From: Glycine soja
Lineage: Eukaryota > Streptophyta > Magnoliopsida > Fabales > Fabaceae
Length of the DNA: 64,000 nt
Assembly: GCF_004193775.1 (NCBI RefSeq)
Contig: NC_041018.1
Location: 39,162,608-39,226,607, forward strand
Direction: 5' to 3'
Part shown: piece after piece, positions 12,801-24,596 of the stretch
Layout: each line of letters starts with the position of its first letter
Position numbering within the stretch: the first letter of the stretch is position 1
The notes under the pieces: generated by a model
The model's database searches: none
What the model saw: the letters and a program-made list of their open reading frames with translations, nothing else
Told to the model about the DNA's origin: nothing
Position numbers and translations under genes: made by a program

Positions 12801-15800
12801 AAATTATGGTTGGAGTTGAGCCACTTAATGTAATTCATGTGAGAAGAAACTAGTAATAAAATGAAGGGAAACATGGATGGTAGAAACTAATAATCAGAAC
12901 TAAAATATCACTATTATTTGCTGAAATTCACTCATTCATTCTCCAATACTGAACATAGATTCAAGAAACAGAGGGAATGTAGTTACATCTCATAAATAGA
13001 GCTTTAGACTATTTGAGGTTACTATCCAGTCCTTTCTAAAACCTTGTTTAATTTCTGCATACCTCAATCTCTAAACTCTAATTCCTTTCCCTCCTCTTTA
13101 ATGCCTTCCTGCATATTGTACTCTCCCTTGCTTTCCATTTCCCTTTCTCTGTAAGTTAGGTTGTTGCAGTCCAAAGCCCTATTCTTTCCCTTCCTCACTA
13201 GTCCTCACTGCCCAGGGCTTGTATTATAAGATTCCCCCCTGCTTCTCCTAAATCTCATCGTAATACACCCCTTACATAGTGGTAGGGATCTATCAATAGA
13301 GTTTATTAATTACTATAAATGAAATTTTCATTATTGTCACCTTTGTCGACATCTTTGATATGACCACTCGCAATAGCTTGATAGATCTGGTGGAATAACT
13401 GTCAGCTAGAAATATAGGAATCTTAATTTTTTCAATTACTTTTGTGCTAGGTTGTTGTGGCTATAGAAGGGGAAAATAATAGTTATTTTGATGTGAAATC
13501 AAGTACATTGTTGACTATTGAAAAATGGTTATATGTTGGAAACTTTTCTTTGATATTACAAACAAATAGTGCACTTGATTATTTAAATCCAAGATTAAAT
13601 GTCCAAAAGTGTTTCTACTATATCAAGCAAACAATGAATCTGACTGAGCATTGTTTGCTCGACTAGATTTCCATTCTCAAATTATATAAGCCTCATTCAC
13701 AAAGCTAGAATAGTTTAAACACCATTGATAAGCGACATTCACACACTGAAGTCCAAGCCCATTGGCTAAATAAAATAAGAACTAAAACAAAATGGTAAAA
13801 AAGCAGGTGCTCTCTGATATGCAGAATGTAATTTCCTTAACATTTTGGAGTCCAAATTGCATGCTGAGATGCTTGATTGTCACCATTCTTCCAGGAGTTG
13901 GATGTTGGAAAGTTGTTTATAGCACTAACTTATGTTCCAAATTTGTCTTCCCCTCTAATTTATGTAGTCAAAGTGTGAACTTTTTGTTTTTTTGATAGGC
14001 AGTCAAAGTTTAAAATTTAAATTAGGTGCAAGGAGAAGAATCATATTACCTCTTTCTAGTTTCAACTTGCTATTTGGAACTATGAATAGATTTTAGGGGA
14101 AGGTTGATGGGTCGTCCACTGTTGATTGTTTTTAAATCTGGGGTGGATATCCATCTATTCCCGGAAGTCTAGGGTGGTTGCTTATAATGCTGATTCATGG
14201 TTTATTTAATCTGGATTACTGTGTTCTATTTGTTCCAAAGAATGCACAGCAGGCAGTTGGTACCTGGAACTGGGAGAATGAATCCCTGTTTAGAATAAAA
14301 TATTACAATGAGTCGGCGGCACATCAACTCATCTTGATTTTAATTCAAGTTCCTCTTTAAAACTGAACTGCTAAAATTTGTAATAGATGTATGTCAAATT
14401 TTATTTCATGACATTCTTACTGTTATCCTTTCTGTGCAAAATTTAGGAAAAGGAAAATGCTGCAGAGGAACACCGCCGGAATATAGCAGAATATAGAAAA
14501 TTTCTGGAGTCCTGTGACTATGTGAAGGTAATTTTTTAAAAAATGGAGTGCATTTCAGTCATTATGGTTGCTGTCGTTGAACCTTTTCCTTAACTATTTG
14601 CATTTCATTTTAGGCGAATAGTCATTGGCGAAAAATCCAAGATCGGTTAGAGGATGATGATAGATACTTGCGACTTGAAAAAATTGACTGCTTGCTAGTT
14701 TTCCAGGTATATTTTCTTTTAGTTGGTCATTTATGATGGATCTATGAGCTGAGATTGGCTTTGGCAGGACTATATTCGGGACTTGGAGAAAGAAGAAGAG
14801 GAACAAAAAAGAATACAGAAGGTAGAACCTAAGTGTATAATTATTGGTTATGATTTAGTCAATATTCTTGTTTGTATTTGCACTTATGACTATGATTATA
14901 GGATCAAATCCGTCGGGGTGAAAGGAAAAACCGTGATGCATTTCGCAAGTTGCTTGAAGAACATGTTGCTGCTGGAATTCTTACTGCTAAAACTCAATGG
15001 CATGAATATTGCTTGAAGGTAATAAAACTTTGGATTGGTTACAACGAAAGCTGGAATAATATGGAAAGAGAAATAAGCTGTGTTTTCTACTTTGTAGGTC
15101 AGGGATTTACCTCAATATCAAGCTGTTGCGTCAAATACATCTGGTTCCACTCCAAAAGATTTGTTTGAGGATGCTGCAGAGGATCTTGAAAAACAGGTTA
15201 TCAAATTTCTTTCTAGTAATTTCTTTCAAATGTTGATGATGAGTTTGCTATTGATGTGTATTGCTGTTGGGAACTAGATGGATATTGTTATGGTCTAATG
15301 CTATTGGGCTGCTGGATTACTGTTATTTGAAGCAATCTTTCATTAGGCAACATCTCTATCTGTGGTGAAATCCTCTTTTGACTACATCCTTCATGTTTAG
15401 TTGATTCTTTCCGCGGATTTTGGCATCTTAGAATGTGGGTTTGGGCCTAACTCAACCCCAAAAGATAGCTCATGGGGTGAGGATTGCCCCCCCCCCACTT
15501 GGCACTATTTCTAACTGATGTGGGACTTGGGTTTTTTCCCCAATACACCCCTTTATGCCCAACACTTATGAGCTTGGTGCGTGGATAATATGGTGGGTAG
15601 CTTGTTTAATGGATTTAGGATAGCCTCTGATTGATACCATCTTAAAATGTGAATTTGAGCTTAACTCAACCCTAAAAGCTAGCTCAGGATGAGGGTTGCC
15701 CCCCGCATATAATCTATCTTGGCATTATTTCTAGCCAATGTGGGACTTGGGTATTTTTCCCAATAGGGCAAAACAATTGGAAAAATGTAATTTCTGTCCA

Positions 15801-18483
15801 GTTATATATTTGTTGAGTCCAATTGATTTAAAATAACTCCAAGAAAAAAAGATTGCTTTTATATTTTAAATTTATGTCATGATTCCTTAATTTAGGTAAT
15901 GAAGTACTAAATTGTTAGTATTTTGATATCTATTTTGAGTAATGTCATCCTGGAGTATTATAGTGGTTGCCTTTTTTTTGGTGGAGATGGTTGCTGAATT
16001 ATCAGTTTTTAACATGATTTTTTTGTTGTTGACAGTATCATGAAGACAAGACGCTCATAAAAGATACAATTAAGTCAGGCAAGGTAGGCATCACAAAGAT
16101 CTTCTTCATTGCATTTTATCTGTAGCGTGTTTGATGACAAACTCTTCTTACCTAAGCTTCCTGTCTCATTCAAGCAGATCACTGTAGTGACTACATCAGT
16201 ATTTGAAGAGTTTAAGGTTGCTGTCTTGGAAGAAGCTGCATGCCAAACAATATCCGAGATCAATTTGAAGGTAATGACTTTAATTCATTAGACATGTCTT
16301 TATTTCAGTTGTAATGTTTCATTTGATTTCATTTCTTGCTCTTAAAATATAAATTATGTAATGTATGGGAGTAGTTATTCAAATAACTGACTGTAATGTT
16401 AGCTTCAACTTGTTTTTGGTTCATTTTGAATATAATTACATCAGGCTTTTTTGCATTTTATTGAGATAGAAAATTAAATCTATTGTAAAATATAAAATCT
16501 GTAGTTATCACTTATCACAGTTGAGTTTTAACTTCAATTTAAGATTCATTTTCTCATTCTAACAATTGTTATATGCGCCTCCTTTTGATGTTATTGATTA
16601 ACTTCAATAATATTGAATCACTTGTGCATGTTGGGTCAAATCTCTATTAATAGTTGTTAACCGGATGACCTATTTAATGTTGTTTATGCCTTTGCAACAT
16701 GGATTATCAGACTATGGTATTTTGCTTATCTTTTGTAGCTTATATTCGAAGAGTTGTTAGAGAGAGCCAAGGAGAAGGAGGAGAAAGAAGCCAAGAAGCG
16801 CCAACGCCTTGCTGATGACTTTACTAACCTGTTATATACATTCAAGGTAAACTAGGATTCTACGAGTACTGATATATCTTTCACATTGTATGGCTCAATA
16901 AATTGATATTAAGCATCATATTTTATTTTTGTAGGATATTACTGCTTCCTCAAAATGGGAGGATTGCAAGTCTCTTTTTGAGGAGGCTCAAGAGTACAGG
17001 TATATTTATTATTTTTTGTTTTATCTACCTGGAGCAATTGTTCTAAGTACAGTGTCTCCATGACGGAAGAATTTTCGCTTGGTGTTTTTTATCCTGTACT
17101 GCCCTATAGGTCAATTGGAGACGAAAGCTATAGTAGAGAAATTTTTGAGGAATACATCACATACTTGAAGGAAAAAGCTAAAGAGAAGGAACGCAAGCGT
17201 GAAGAGGAAAAGGTGCATAATTTTATTTGCCACAGTTTTTGGTTTCATAAGAGCAACATCTACACATGTTTTGATATTTTTTCTAACACAATCTGGTTTC
17301 ATAAGCCTCAACTTTCAAGTTTTTATTGCATTGTGTAATGATCTGGTTTAGTCATTGAAATAGCTCTGATATTTTTTTGCATTTTGATTTTTAGGTGAGA
17401 CATTGAATCACATGTCCTCTTTTAGGAGATGATTTTAAAGAACTCTAGTGAATAGGGAGAGACTAACAGTAACAGGGAGAGACTTGGGGAGAAAAGAAAA
17501 CTAGAAAAGAGAACTTGACTTCTTTTATTCCTACGCCTGTACACTTTTCCCGATACAGGTTTTACTGTTTCACTTTATGAATAGATGAGATTAAATATAT
17601 TCTGATTTATTGTTTGTGAGTTCTGTTCTTTATGTTTATCATTATAAACGATTGGCGGTTAGACCAGACAATGATGCCATTTAACCATTGGTCTTCAACC
17701 CTATTCTCTATTTATTTACACCTGTGTACTTTGGTTGCCCTTGTTTTTCTGTACCAATTTCCTACTTATCAGAAGCTTAGAAGATTGCAGTTTTAGAGAA
17801 ATGAGAATCATGTGAATTTCTTTTGTGAAATTTTTGTTTCCTTTCACCTTATAACAATTGAACTTAGTGGAGAACTGCATTGACATTCATTATTATTTGC
17901 AGTTTAGTGTTGCGTTTGGAATAACATTTAAAATTGTAAAAATTGTTTGCAGGCTAAAAAGGAGAAAGAAAGAGAAGAGAAAGAGAAACGGAAGGAGAAG
18001 GAGAAAAAAGAAAAAGATAGAGAACGTGAAAAAGATAAGTCTAAGGAACGTCATAGGAAGGATGAAACAGATAGTGATAATCAAGATATGACTGATGGCC
18101 ATGGTTACAAAGAGGAGAAGAAAAAAGAAAAGGATAAGGAAAGGAAACATCGGAAAAGGCATCAGAGCAGTATAGATGATGTGGATTCTGAAAAGGAAGA
18201 GAAGGAAGAATCTAAAAAATCACGAAGGCATGGCAGTGAACGCAAGAAGTCTCGGAAGGTATGAATGAAAATTTTCCATGTTTATTCAGTTTAAGTCTTC
18301 GTTATATTCTTTTATGCATCTGAAATGTGTGGGACTATATTCTTGCAGCAAGCAGACTCTCCTGAATCAGACAACGAAAACCGGCATAGAAGACACAAGA
18401 GGGAGCACTGGGATGGTTCAAGGAAAACTGGGGGGCATGAGGAACTTGAAGACGGGGAGCTCGGGGATGATGTTGAGAACTAG
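3853..18483 (+). CDS. PRP40A: Pre-mRNA-processing protein 40A-like splicing factor, 27 coding exons
   Basis: U1 snRNP-associated splicing factor of the PRP40/FBP11 family. In this family WW domains bind proline-rich partners and the RNA polymerase II tail, and FF domains bind phosphorylated tails and splicing factors. Exons (all GT-AG, phases agree): 3853-3885, 4430-4765, 4874-5059, 6841-6908, 7070-7139, 8037-8086, 8208-8265, 8358-8743, 8833-8896, 11247-11345, 11449-11517, 11611-11688, 11855-11941, 12013-12047, 12145-12250, 14447-14527, 14614-14706, 14768-14821, 14902-15018, 15098-15196, 16036-16083, 16178-16270, 16739-16846, 16935-16999, 17110-17212, 17953-18258, 18349-18483. They give 3027 nt, 1008 residues. 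Residues 1-185 are Gln/Pro-rich; WW1 is about 196-225 and WW2 about 237-265 (W198, W239 and a YYYNK strand in each); a Ser/Thr-rich linker follows; FF domains run from about 451 to 850; residues 863-1008 are a Lys/Glu/Arg-rich nuclear tail. A non-coding first exon probably ends at 3109, with the second exon starting at 3837. Length fits plant PRP40A. No breaks seen. Confidence 0.93.
3976..4079. mobile_element. Solo LTR of a TRIM-type mini-retrotransposon
   Basis: A 104-base unit begins TGTTAGGAAGTCCCACATTG and ends AATCTAACA. It has TG...CA ends and is flanked by perfect 5-bp direct repeats TATAG (3971-3975 and 4080-4084). The start resembles the AAGTCCCACATTG head typical of plant TRIM LTRs. 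There is no internal domain, so this is a solo LTR left by recombination between two LTRs. It sits in the intron after the first coding exon of the PRP40-type gene. Confidence 0.75.
5276..5859 (+). mobile_element. 5'-truncated LINE fragment in a PRP40 intron
   Basis: The frames at about 5390-5710 encode the C-terminal end of a plant LINE reverse transcriptase protein, the zf-RVT-like tail. Diagnostic are a [15 protein letters not shown] start, then [13 protein letters not shown] and a [11 protein letters not shown] segment. A one-base frame change near 5415-5425 separates the first part from the rest. A stop at 5710-5712 is followed by about 140 bases of 3' untranslated sequence and an A-rich tail at about 5849-5858. 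TTATATCAT occurs just before (5267-5275) and just after (5860-5868), a plausible 9-bp target duplication. It is non-functional and lies in the same orientation as the host gene. Confidence 0.7.
9331..9618. mobile_element. MITE-like element in a PRP40 intron
   Basis: The ends AGGGCCTGTATGTTTCC and GAATCAAACACACCCTTA are imperfect inverted copies. The middle is AT-rich and self-complementary, with TTTTGAAAATTGTTTTCAAAA at about 9403. There is no reading frame. It lies in the 2.35-kb intron between exons ending at 8896 and starting at 11247. No clear target duplication is visible. Confidence 0.4.
10060..11110. repeat. Possible AT-rich DNA-transposon remnant in a PRP40 intron
   Basis: The ends are ATGGTGG/CCGCCAT-rich (10067-10135 and 11041-11105, in roughly inverted arrangement) and the core at 10140-10730 is extremely A-rich. 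The pattern suggests a non-autonomous DNA element. The terminal match is weak and no target duplication was found, so this is a tentative call. No exon is visible. Confidence 0.25.
12251..14446 (+). other. Large PRP40 intron, no other feature recognised
   Basis: This 2196-base intron separates the exon ending at 12250 from the one starting at 14447, both inside the FF-domain array. The short frames at 13457-13666, 13792-13995 and 14178-14360 lack any recognisable domain. I see no inserted element with clear boundaries. Confidence 0.5.
15424..15765 (-). mobile_element. TRIM-like miniature element: two LTR-like repeats around a short core
   Basis: Two direct copies, 15424-15545 and 15638-15765, share CATCTTA.AATGTG at one end, TAACTCAACCC.AAAAG.TAGCTCA in the middle, and TGTGGGACTTGGG then TTTTCCCAATA at the other. 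On the minus strand each copy reads TATTGGG...CCCAAGTCCCACAT, similar to plant TRIM LTRs. A TGGTATCA segment followed by CAGAGGC borders the right copy on the minus strand, close to an initiator-Met primer site. The core is only about 90 bases. No target duplication was found. It lies in the PRP40 intron between 15197 and 16035. Confidence 0.5.
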
Positions 18484-18763
18484 TTGTTCTTTCCTAACTT
18501 TTTTGCAGTTAAGAGATAAAGAACTTCACCTGCATCTTTTGGAGAATATTGACTTTATTCAAGTACACTTATTGTGAATTCTCTGGGCACATCTATGAAT
18601 TTAGGATCCTGAAAGGTAAAGAAATCTTTTGGTTCTCGTTATAGTTTTGACAATTTTTATGGCCGCCTAATTTGTACCAAGAGTGCTGAGTACTGCAAAT
18701 CCAAATTTATACTGTATCATAAACTTTCGTTTATATGCTCAATATGCCGGCAGATGATTTGTG

Positions 18764-18769
18764 AATAAA
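18764..18769 (+). terminator. Candidate polyadenylation signal of the PRP40-type gene
   Basis: AATAAA lies about 280 bases after the stop codon at 18481-18483, in a T-rich 3' region followed by a long T run at about 18828-18846. The motif is exact; use as the poly(A) signal is inferred from position. Confidence 0.4.
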
Positions 18770-18789
18770 TGCTGAATCATTAGAGATCC

Positions 18790-19178
18790 TTTGAATATAT
18801 TTCTTCTGAAACATTATCATCAGAAGATTTTTTTTTTTTTTTTTTTACGATCTTGAGCAGCTGAAGTTTTTTTGACCGGAAGAATTAATATCTATAATTC
18901 ATCATGGGTCTCCATCGAGGAAAATGAAATGCTTATAACGCAGACATTTAACTTGTAAAATAGCGGATGTTAATATCATAGATTAAAATTTGCTTTTATA
19001 ACTGCTAGTATTCGATAATTGAGGAAGAAAGGATCATTATTCTTGAGCTTATGCATAGTAATATTACTAATCCAACTAAAAATAAATGAATGTAGAAAAT
19101 AGCCAAGCTATAATTAAAATCCAAATTCAAAATGAGGGGCTTTGGATGTTTCAGGTTGCAAGACATTAAGATGAAATT
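18790..19178. other. Intergenic gap between convergent genes
   Basis: This short spacer holds the 3' flanks of the PRP40-type gene (+) and the DUF4378-type gene (-). It contains a 20-base T run at 18828-18846 and otherwise nothing I can name. Confidence 0.5.
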
Positions 19179-20612
19179 TTATGTATTTCGTGTCAAATTT
19201 CCTATCATTTCAAATACAATTTCATTGTGGATGTTATCTAAAATTGCATCAGTGATCTCAACACTAATGTCCTTCACGTGCGGTTCGAACTTGTTCCATT
19301 CCATGATTGAATTCAAGTAATCCAAAGCGAGTAAGTAGGTGAGGTTTTCTCCATCACCAGCTTGTTGGCCCCATTTTTTTGTTCTCTGAGGAAGGACCTT
19401 TGCAATCTGTAGAGGCCCCATGAATTGTCTGCTACCTTTCTTTCTGTCGTCTTGTGCTGGAAGGGTTATGGTAATATCTTTCACACAATCAAACAGCATC
19501 TTCTTTATCCTATGCAACACCCTTTTGGATTTCAATATCTGGGAAACATCATTAGTCCCAGGAAGAAGCACTCCTAACTCCCTAGTACAACAATTACCTT
19601 TCTTTATTGACTGATCAAGTAAACTACTCCAGATAGCTGCTGATAACAGTGAGTCCTCTCTGATTTTCTTTGGTAGAATGACACCACTCCGTATTCTCTG
19701 TTGCATTATCCTAACTTCCTCACTCACTGTTCCATCAGCAGAAGAATCTCACTCATAATACATCCTTATTAAACCATTTTATTTTATGATCTGGGACCAT
19801 TACATGTCCATGATTCTGGTTAATCTCCATGTGACATGTAATCTAATATTTTGATTTACGAAAAAGAGTTAATGAAACTCGACTACATGTCATGTGAAAA
19901 TTGACTGAAATCACGGAGACATGGTGATCCGGACCATACAATAATTTCTCCATGAACATAAACCGGCCAAAGAAGACCTACCATTTGGAGCTCTTTGTAC
20001 AGGATTCTTCCTCAGTAATTCATGGCTACCTTCTATGAATCTCCGTCGCTTCCTTCTACAGTTATTAAGAGCAACAAAAAACAATTAATATTTTTCTCTA
20101 ACGTAGAAAAAAATTGAGGGTAGTAAAATATTTAAGAATTTGAGTTCGTACCTCTGGGGTCCCATGTTGCATAAAGTGTGAGAATAAAGTAAGTGCTGGT
20201 CTATATGTGACAAAATGGAGGTTCCCTCTTCATCAATATCTTGGCATGAATTGAACATAGTAAAGCTGCTATCTGATGAAAACTGAACAATAGTAGGTTC
20301 AGGAACACCTTCATTTTTGTTTCTTTGGTCATGAAACTTGGTTAGACTATTTTTGCTTTCTTTGTTGAAACCAAGCTTGTTATATAGAGCTTTCAGAACT
20401 TGGCAAAATGGGAGGAGTAGACCCTTTTTCCTTTTGTTTAAGCCAGATTTGGTTGATTTCTCTGAAGTGTTGTTGCTTGAATCTCCATCATCCAAACTCC
20501 ACCTTTTTGAATACTCACTTTCTGAAAGGTAAACCTCTAGGGGGAAAGGTTCTTGCTCCTCATTGAGAAATTCTGCTAGCCTTTTTCGTGGTTTTGGTGT
20601 TGCTGAAGCCAT
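19179..20612 (-). CDS. DUF4378-type protein of unknown function, three exons
   Basis: Exons on the minus strand are 20612-20152, 20055-19982 and 19726-19179. Both introns are GT-AG and phases agree, giving 1083 nt and 360 residues. The start MASATPKPRKRLAEFLNEEQ and the phrase EPFPLEVYLSE are typical of a plant family whose members begin with an LAE-LL-E-QEPF-LEVYL motif and end in a DUF4378-like block. That block is seen here as an SKRVL...LLFDCV segment (third exon), QFMGP, and a terminal EITDAILDNIHNEIVFEMI. No enzymatic motif, membrane segment or signal peptide is visible. The middle has a basic stretch (exon 2: RRKRRRF) that could be a nuclear signal. Long continuous frames and matching splice phases make it a real gene; its molecular role is unknown. 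Confidence 0.82.
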
Positions 20613-20619
20613 TTGAGGT

Positions 20620-23600
20620 TGACTATGTTGAAGGGTTTGAAGTTGTTATGGATTGGTAAGTACTAAGGAAGGAGTATAGAAGATGTTGCAGTTAAAACGA
20701 TGATAGACAGTGCATATTTGAGAGCAGTAGCCATATAAGGAAGCTTTGGCAGTTTTTGAGCTCTGAGGCTCTGGTACCACACAGATAGATAGGATACAAA
20801 TTCTACAAGTGACAAATCTTAAATTAAAATATAGTCACCAACGTGTCGAAAGTTTTTTTTTTTTACAAACAATCAATTAATGTCTCTGTTAAAAGTTTTA
20901 TAACATCAAGCCTCAACCAATCAAAAGTTACTAATTATATAATTTTTAAAATAATTATCATAAAATTTAATAAATTTACCATTTTTTAGTTAGATGACAG
21001 TGTATAACTCTTCTATTTATACCCAACAGGGTTAGTTACATAACATGAATTAAATTTAGTGTTTAATTTTTATATATTGTGAGTGTAAAAGAAATTACAG
21101 AGTTAGTTAATCAAATTCATGTTAACTATAATTTTAAAAGTAATTATTGTAAAATAAACAAATTTATATATATGATTATAGATATATGATTTGTGATTGT
21201 CATTGGATTATCGTTTAAAAATCATTTACAATGTCCGAACAACTTACTCAAGAGTTTAATTCATTGTTAATTATATTCATAAAGAAAATATTTAGCTCAA
21301 AATCATTCTTAATGGTTTGGCTTGTGAATTTTTCTTTGTCCTTACTTGCCTCCAGCATAGGAGTATGATCTACCCTCTTAATTGAATCATTTGAGAAAAA
21401 ATTAGTTGAAACTTTTACCGGTCTTATCCACACCTAACTAAACTCTTAAAGGTTTACTATTTTTTCTATAATAACTGACTAACTGTTTATCACAACTCTT
21501 TGTTTCTTCTTCCAATTTACTCATCCTTAATAATTTCTTATCTAATATTTTAATATTCGAATACAACATTCTTATTTCTATCACATTGAATTTACTATTT
21601 TATTGGTTTTTTTACTGTCCGACGTTTTTTATTAATTACTACCCGACATTGATTTTCATACAACATCGCAGGTCTTATAATTGTGGGATGGCTTTTTTTT
21701 TTTTTTCGTAAGCTTAGACGGTGCTTTTTGTCATAGATAATTTTTTTTGAAGGCCATAGCTAATTATTGTAACCATAATAAATGTTTTTAATTAGTTTAT
21801 AATTTGTGCTAATTTATCTGTGTTGGTACACAAATTTAATATTGAAAATTAAAAAAAGTTATAGGATTCAGCATAAAAGTATCTAATATTGATATGTGTC
21901 TGATGCTAGTATGGCAATCATTTTGAAATTACAAGCTTCATAGTTTATATGGATATATGTATCTTCTTTTTTTTTTTAAAAAAAGAAGATATATCGGTCT
22001 ATATTTTTACGAAGAAATATAATAATTGATTATTAACCTATTAATAAAATAATATGCTAACCAAAATTTATACATCATTGCTCAGTGGTAGGGTCCATTT
22101 TGATTCCTAACAAAGCTATAATTTTTGTTTGAAAATTTGTATATCTATATCTACAACAAAAATTATAAACTTGCTGATGAAAATTATGATTTTTGTTAAA
22201 GTAATAATAATAGTAGGGAGAGATTAAAGTTAACTCATTAATCAGTATAAAAATAATGTTAATAGCGCATAATTTCTTTAATATGTTGATTAAAGATTTT
22301 TTTTCTTAATTGTGTGATTAAAAACAAAGTTGTTAGAATACATAAAGTAACTTCGATAAACGATAATTTTACATGTTAAAAAGTGTTTTTCTAATCACTC
22401 ATTGTCATACGAACGATGTGCATGTTAGTTTAGCTGTTGGTCAATTTGTACAGTTAGGGTTGTTGAAATTTTATTTTCACTCTAACGTTCAACAAGTAAC
22501 ATGGTCCACAGCAAATATGCACACCACTCTTTTCTGTTCTTGAAAAAATGATTGGTTGGATTTAGCATCTTCCTTCTTAAATAATAATTAAAAAAAAACT
22601 AACAGTTTGTTTACCAGTGTTTGAAAAAGTGAACTTTGAAAAAGACATTATGTTTGGTAGAAGTTCTTTATAACGGCTTAAAATGTTAATTATCATCTTA
22701 GTGTTTTAAAGTTTTATACTAAATTATTTTGAAAAAATCTAAAATATCACCATATTCATCATCATATATAATGTAACAAAAAAATTCAACCTCAAAAGTT
22801 TACAGTGATTTTAAAAAATATTTAAAAGACTATTTTAGTAGTAATCTTAAAGACTTATATAGTGGCATGTTAAATATTTAAAAAATTATTTTGTTTATCA
22901 AAATTTTAGATAACTAATGTAATAGAGCATATAATTTTAGAGGATTAACTTGAGAGTTTATTCTTAAAAGCAGCTTTGTATTTGGCTTCTATTTTTCCTA
23001 ACTTGGAACTATATGTATTCTCTACTAGTGAGGCTAATTCAGTAATTCTTTGAATGAAAATTTTCATATATAATGTTTAAACTCAAAACTTTACTTAAAG
23101 AAAATAAACATGCAACATTTTATTTAACCACTTGTATGTTGTTTTTCTCATTCTTTCTATTCCCATGTTAAGTATATACGTTAATTTTTCCTGAGACTAA
23201 AAGTTTTAAAACCCATTACTAAGGTTAATTTCTGATAAGAGTAAATGTACTGAAACCCACATAGAATCCAGTTGTTTTAGATTTTTATATAAATGATTTT
23301 GAGAAAATGAAATTGAAAAATAATTTGTATTTAAGAATTATATTTAAAAATGAGTTTAGAAGAATTAATTTTTGTTTAGATGATTGAGCAAAATTACTTT
23401 TTAATCACAAATATAAATATGTTTTAAGTCCAATATCTAAAATACATCAAGAGAAATTTTATTTTTTAATATTTTATTTACCATATGATTTATTTAAATC
23501 AAAACCAATTCTGTAGGAATTGATTATTTTGGCCACCATGAATTTAGAAGGGGACCAACCAGGCTACCAATCATTTACTTTCACTGATACAATTTCCTTC

Positions 23601-24588
23601 TAAAACATTCATTCTCACATAATTTTATTTTTTTAAAAAATAAAAGTTAAATAAAATTTGATAACATTCATAAAAAATGAAGCATTAATTAAATATATTT
23701 TTAAATTTTCTCAAAACAACTATTACAATCATAGTGTGTCTAAAAGAAGTTGTTTTGATCTTAAAATAAACACCTTCAAGCAGTACTCTTGCTTAGACAA
23801 ACAAGATTCACATATTACTTGTCAAAGATATCTCTTATTTGCAAATGAATATTGAAACTAACTTATAAGTATTTGATAAATGAGTTTATGTCATTAATTG
23901 TTAACATTTTCTCTAACAGAATTTAAAGTAGATTTGAACTTGTAGGTTATTATTACGGCCTGATTGTTTGAGTCATTATTTCTCAAACTTTATCATGCAT
24001 TAAAAATAAATCATGATCACCCAACTCCGTGGGTACACACAAAAAATATTCTCAATAAGTAGAATAAATACTATAATATCCAATTCACCTCATATAAAAA
24101 ATGTTTGAGATATCACCTTATTATCTTCTACCAAATATATATACCACTTCTTTTTTTTATCTATTTCTTTTTTAGTTTCTCCTTATTTCATCCCTACCAA
24201 AGATTCCCTTCATATTTTCATCTCATTCCATTATTTTCCATCCCCTCTCTATTTCCGGTCAAACAAAGTTAGGGTGGTCCTGGAAGAAGAAGCGCACCAT
24301 AGTGGAATATGAAAAATAGAAACAAGTACTCTCAAGTCTCAATAGCTTAACTCTATGGGTATAGTCCTTGTTTAAGGAAAAGGTTGAAGAAGTACGAATG
24401 CATTTGGTTTGCTTTGAAGTAGAACCTTGAAAAAAGGAAATGCAATAATAATCATTTTATTTTTTAATAATGATATTAGTACGAAATAATTTCCACCAAA
24501 AATCATAATTAATATTCATAAGCATATATATATTTTTATCTCAATCTTATTTATTTTATACTTAATATAAGATTCAAACTTTCAACCA
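20620..24588. other. AT-rich intergenic region, no gene recognised
   Basis: This holds the upstream region of the DUF4378-type gene followed by about 3.7 kb of AT-rich sequence. The frames at 21248-21433 and 23658-23855 have no domain or splice context. A perfect short hairpin (TATCTTCTTTTTTTTTTTAAAAAAAGAAGATA-like) lies at about 21960-21992. I see no other structured feature. Confidence 0.5.
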
Positions 24589-24596
24589 CTTAATAG

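Noticed and set aside
17893..18162. 89-residue Phe/Leu-rich minus-strand frame
   Set aside because: Antisense shadow of the Lys/Glu-rich exon 17953-18258 of PRP40.
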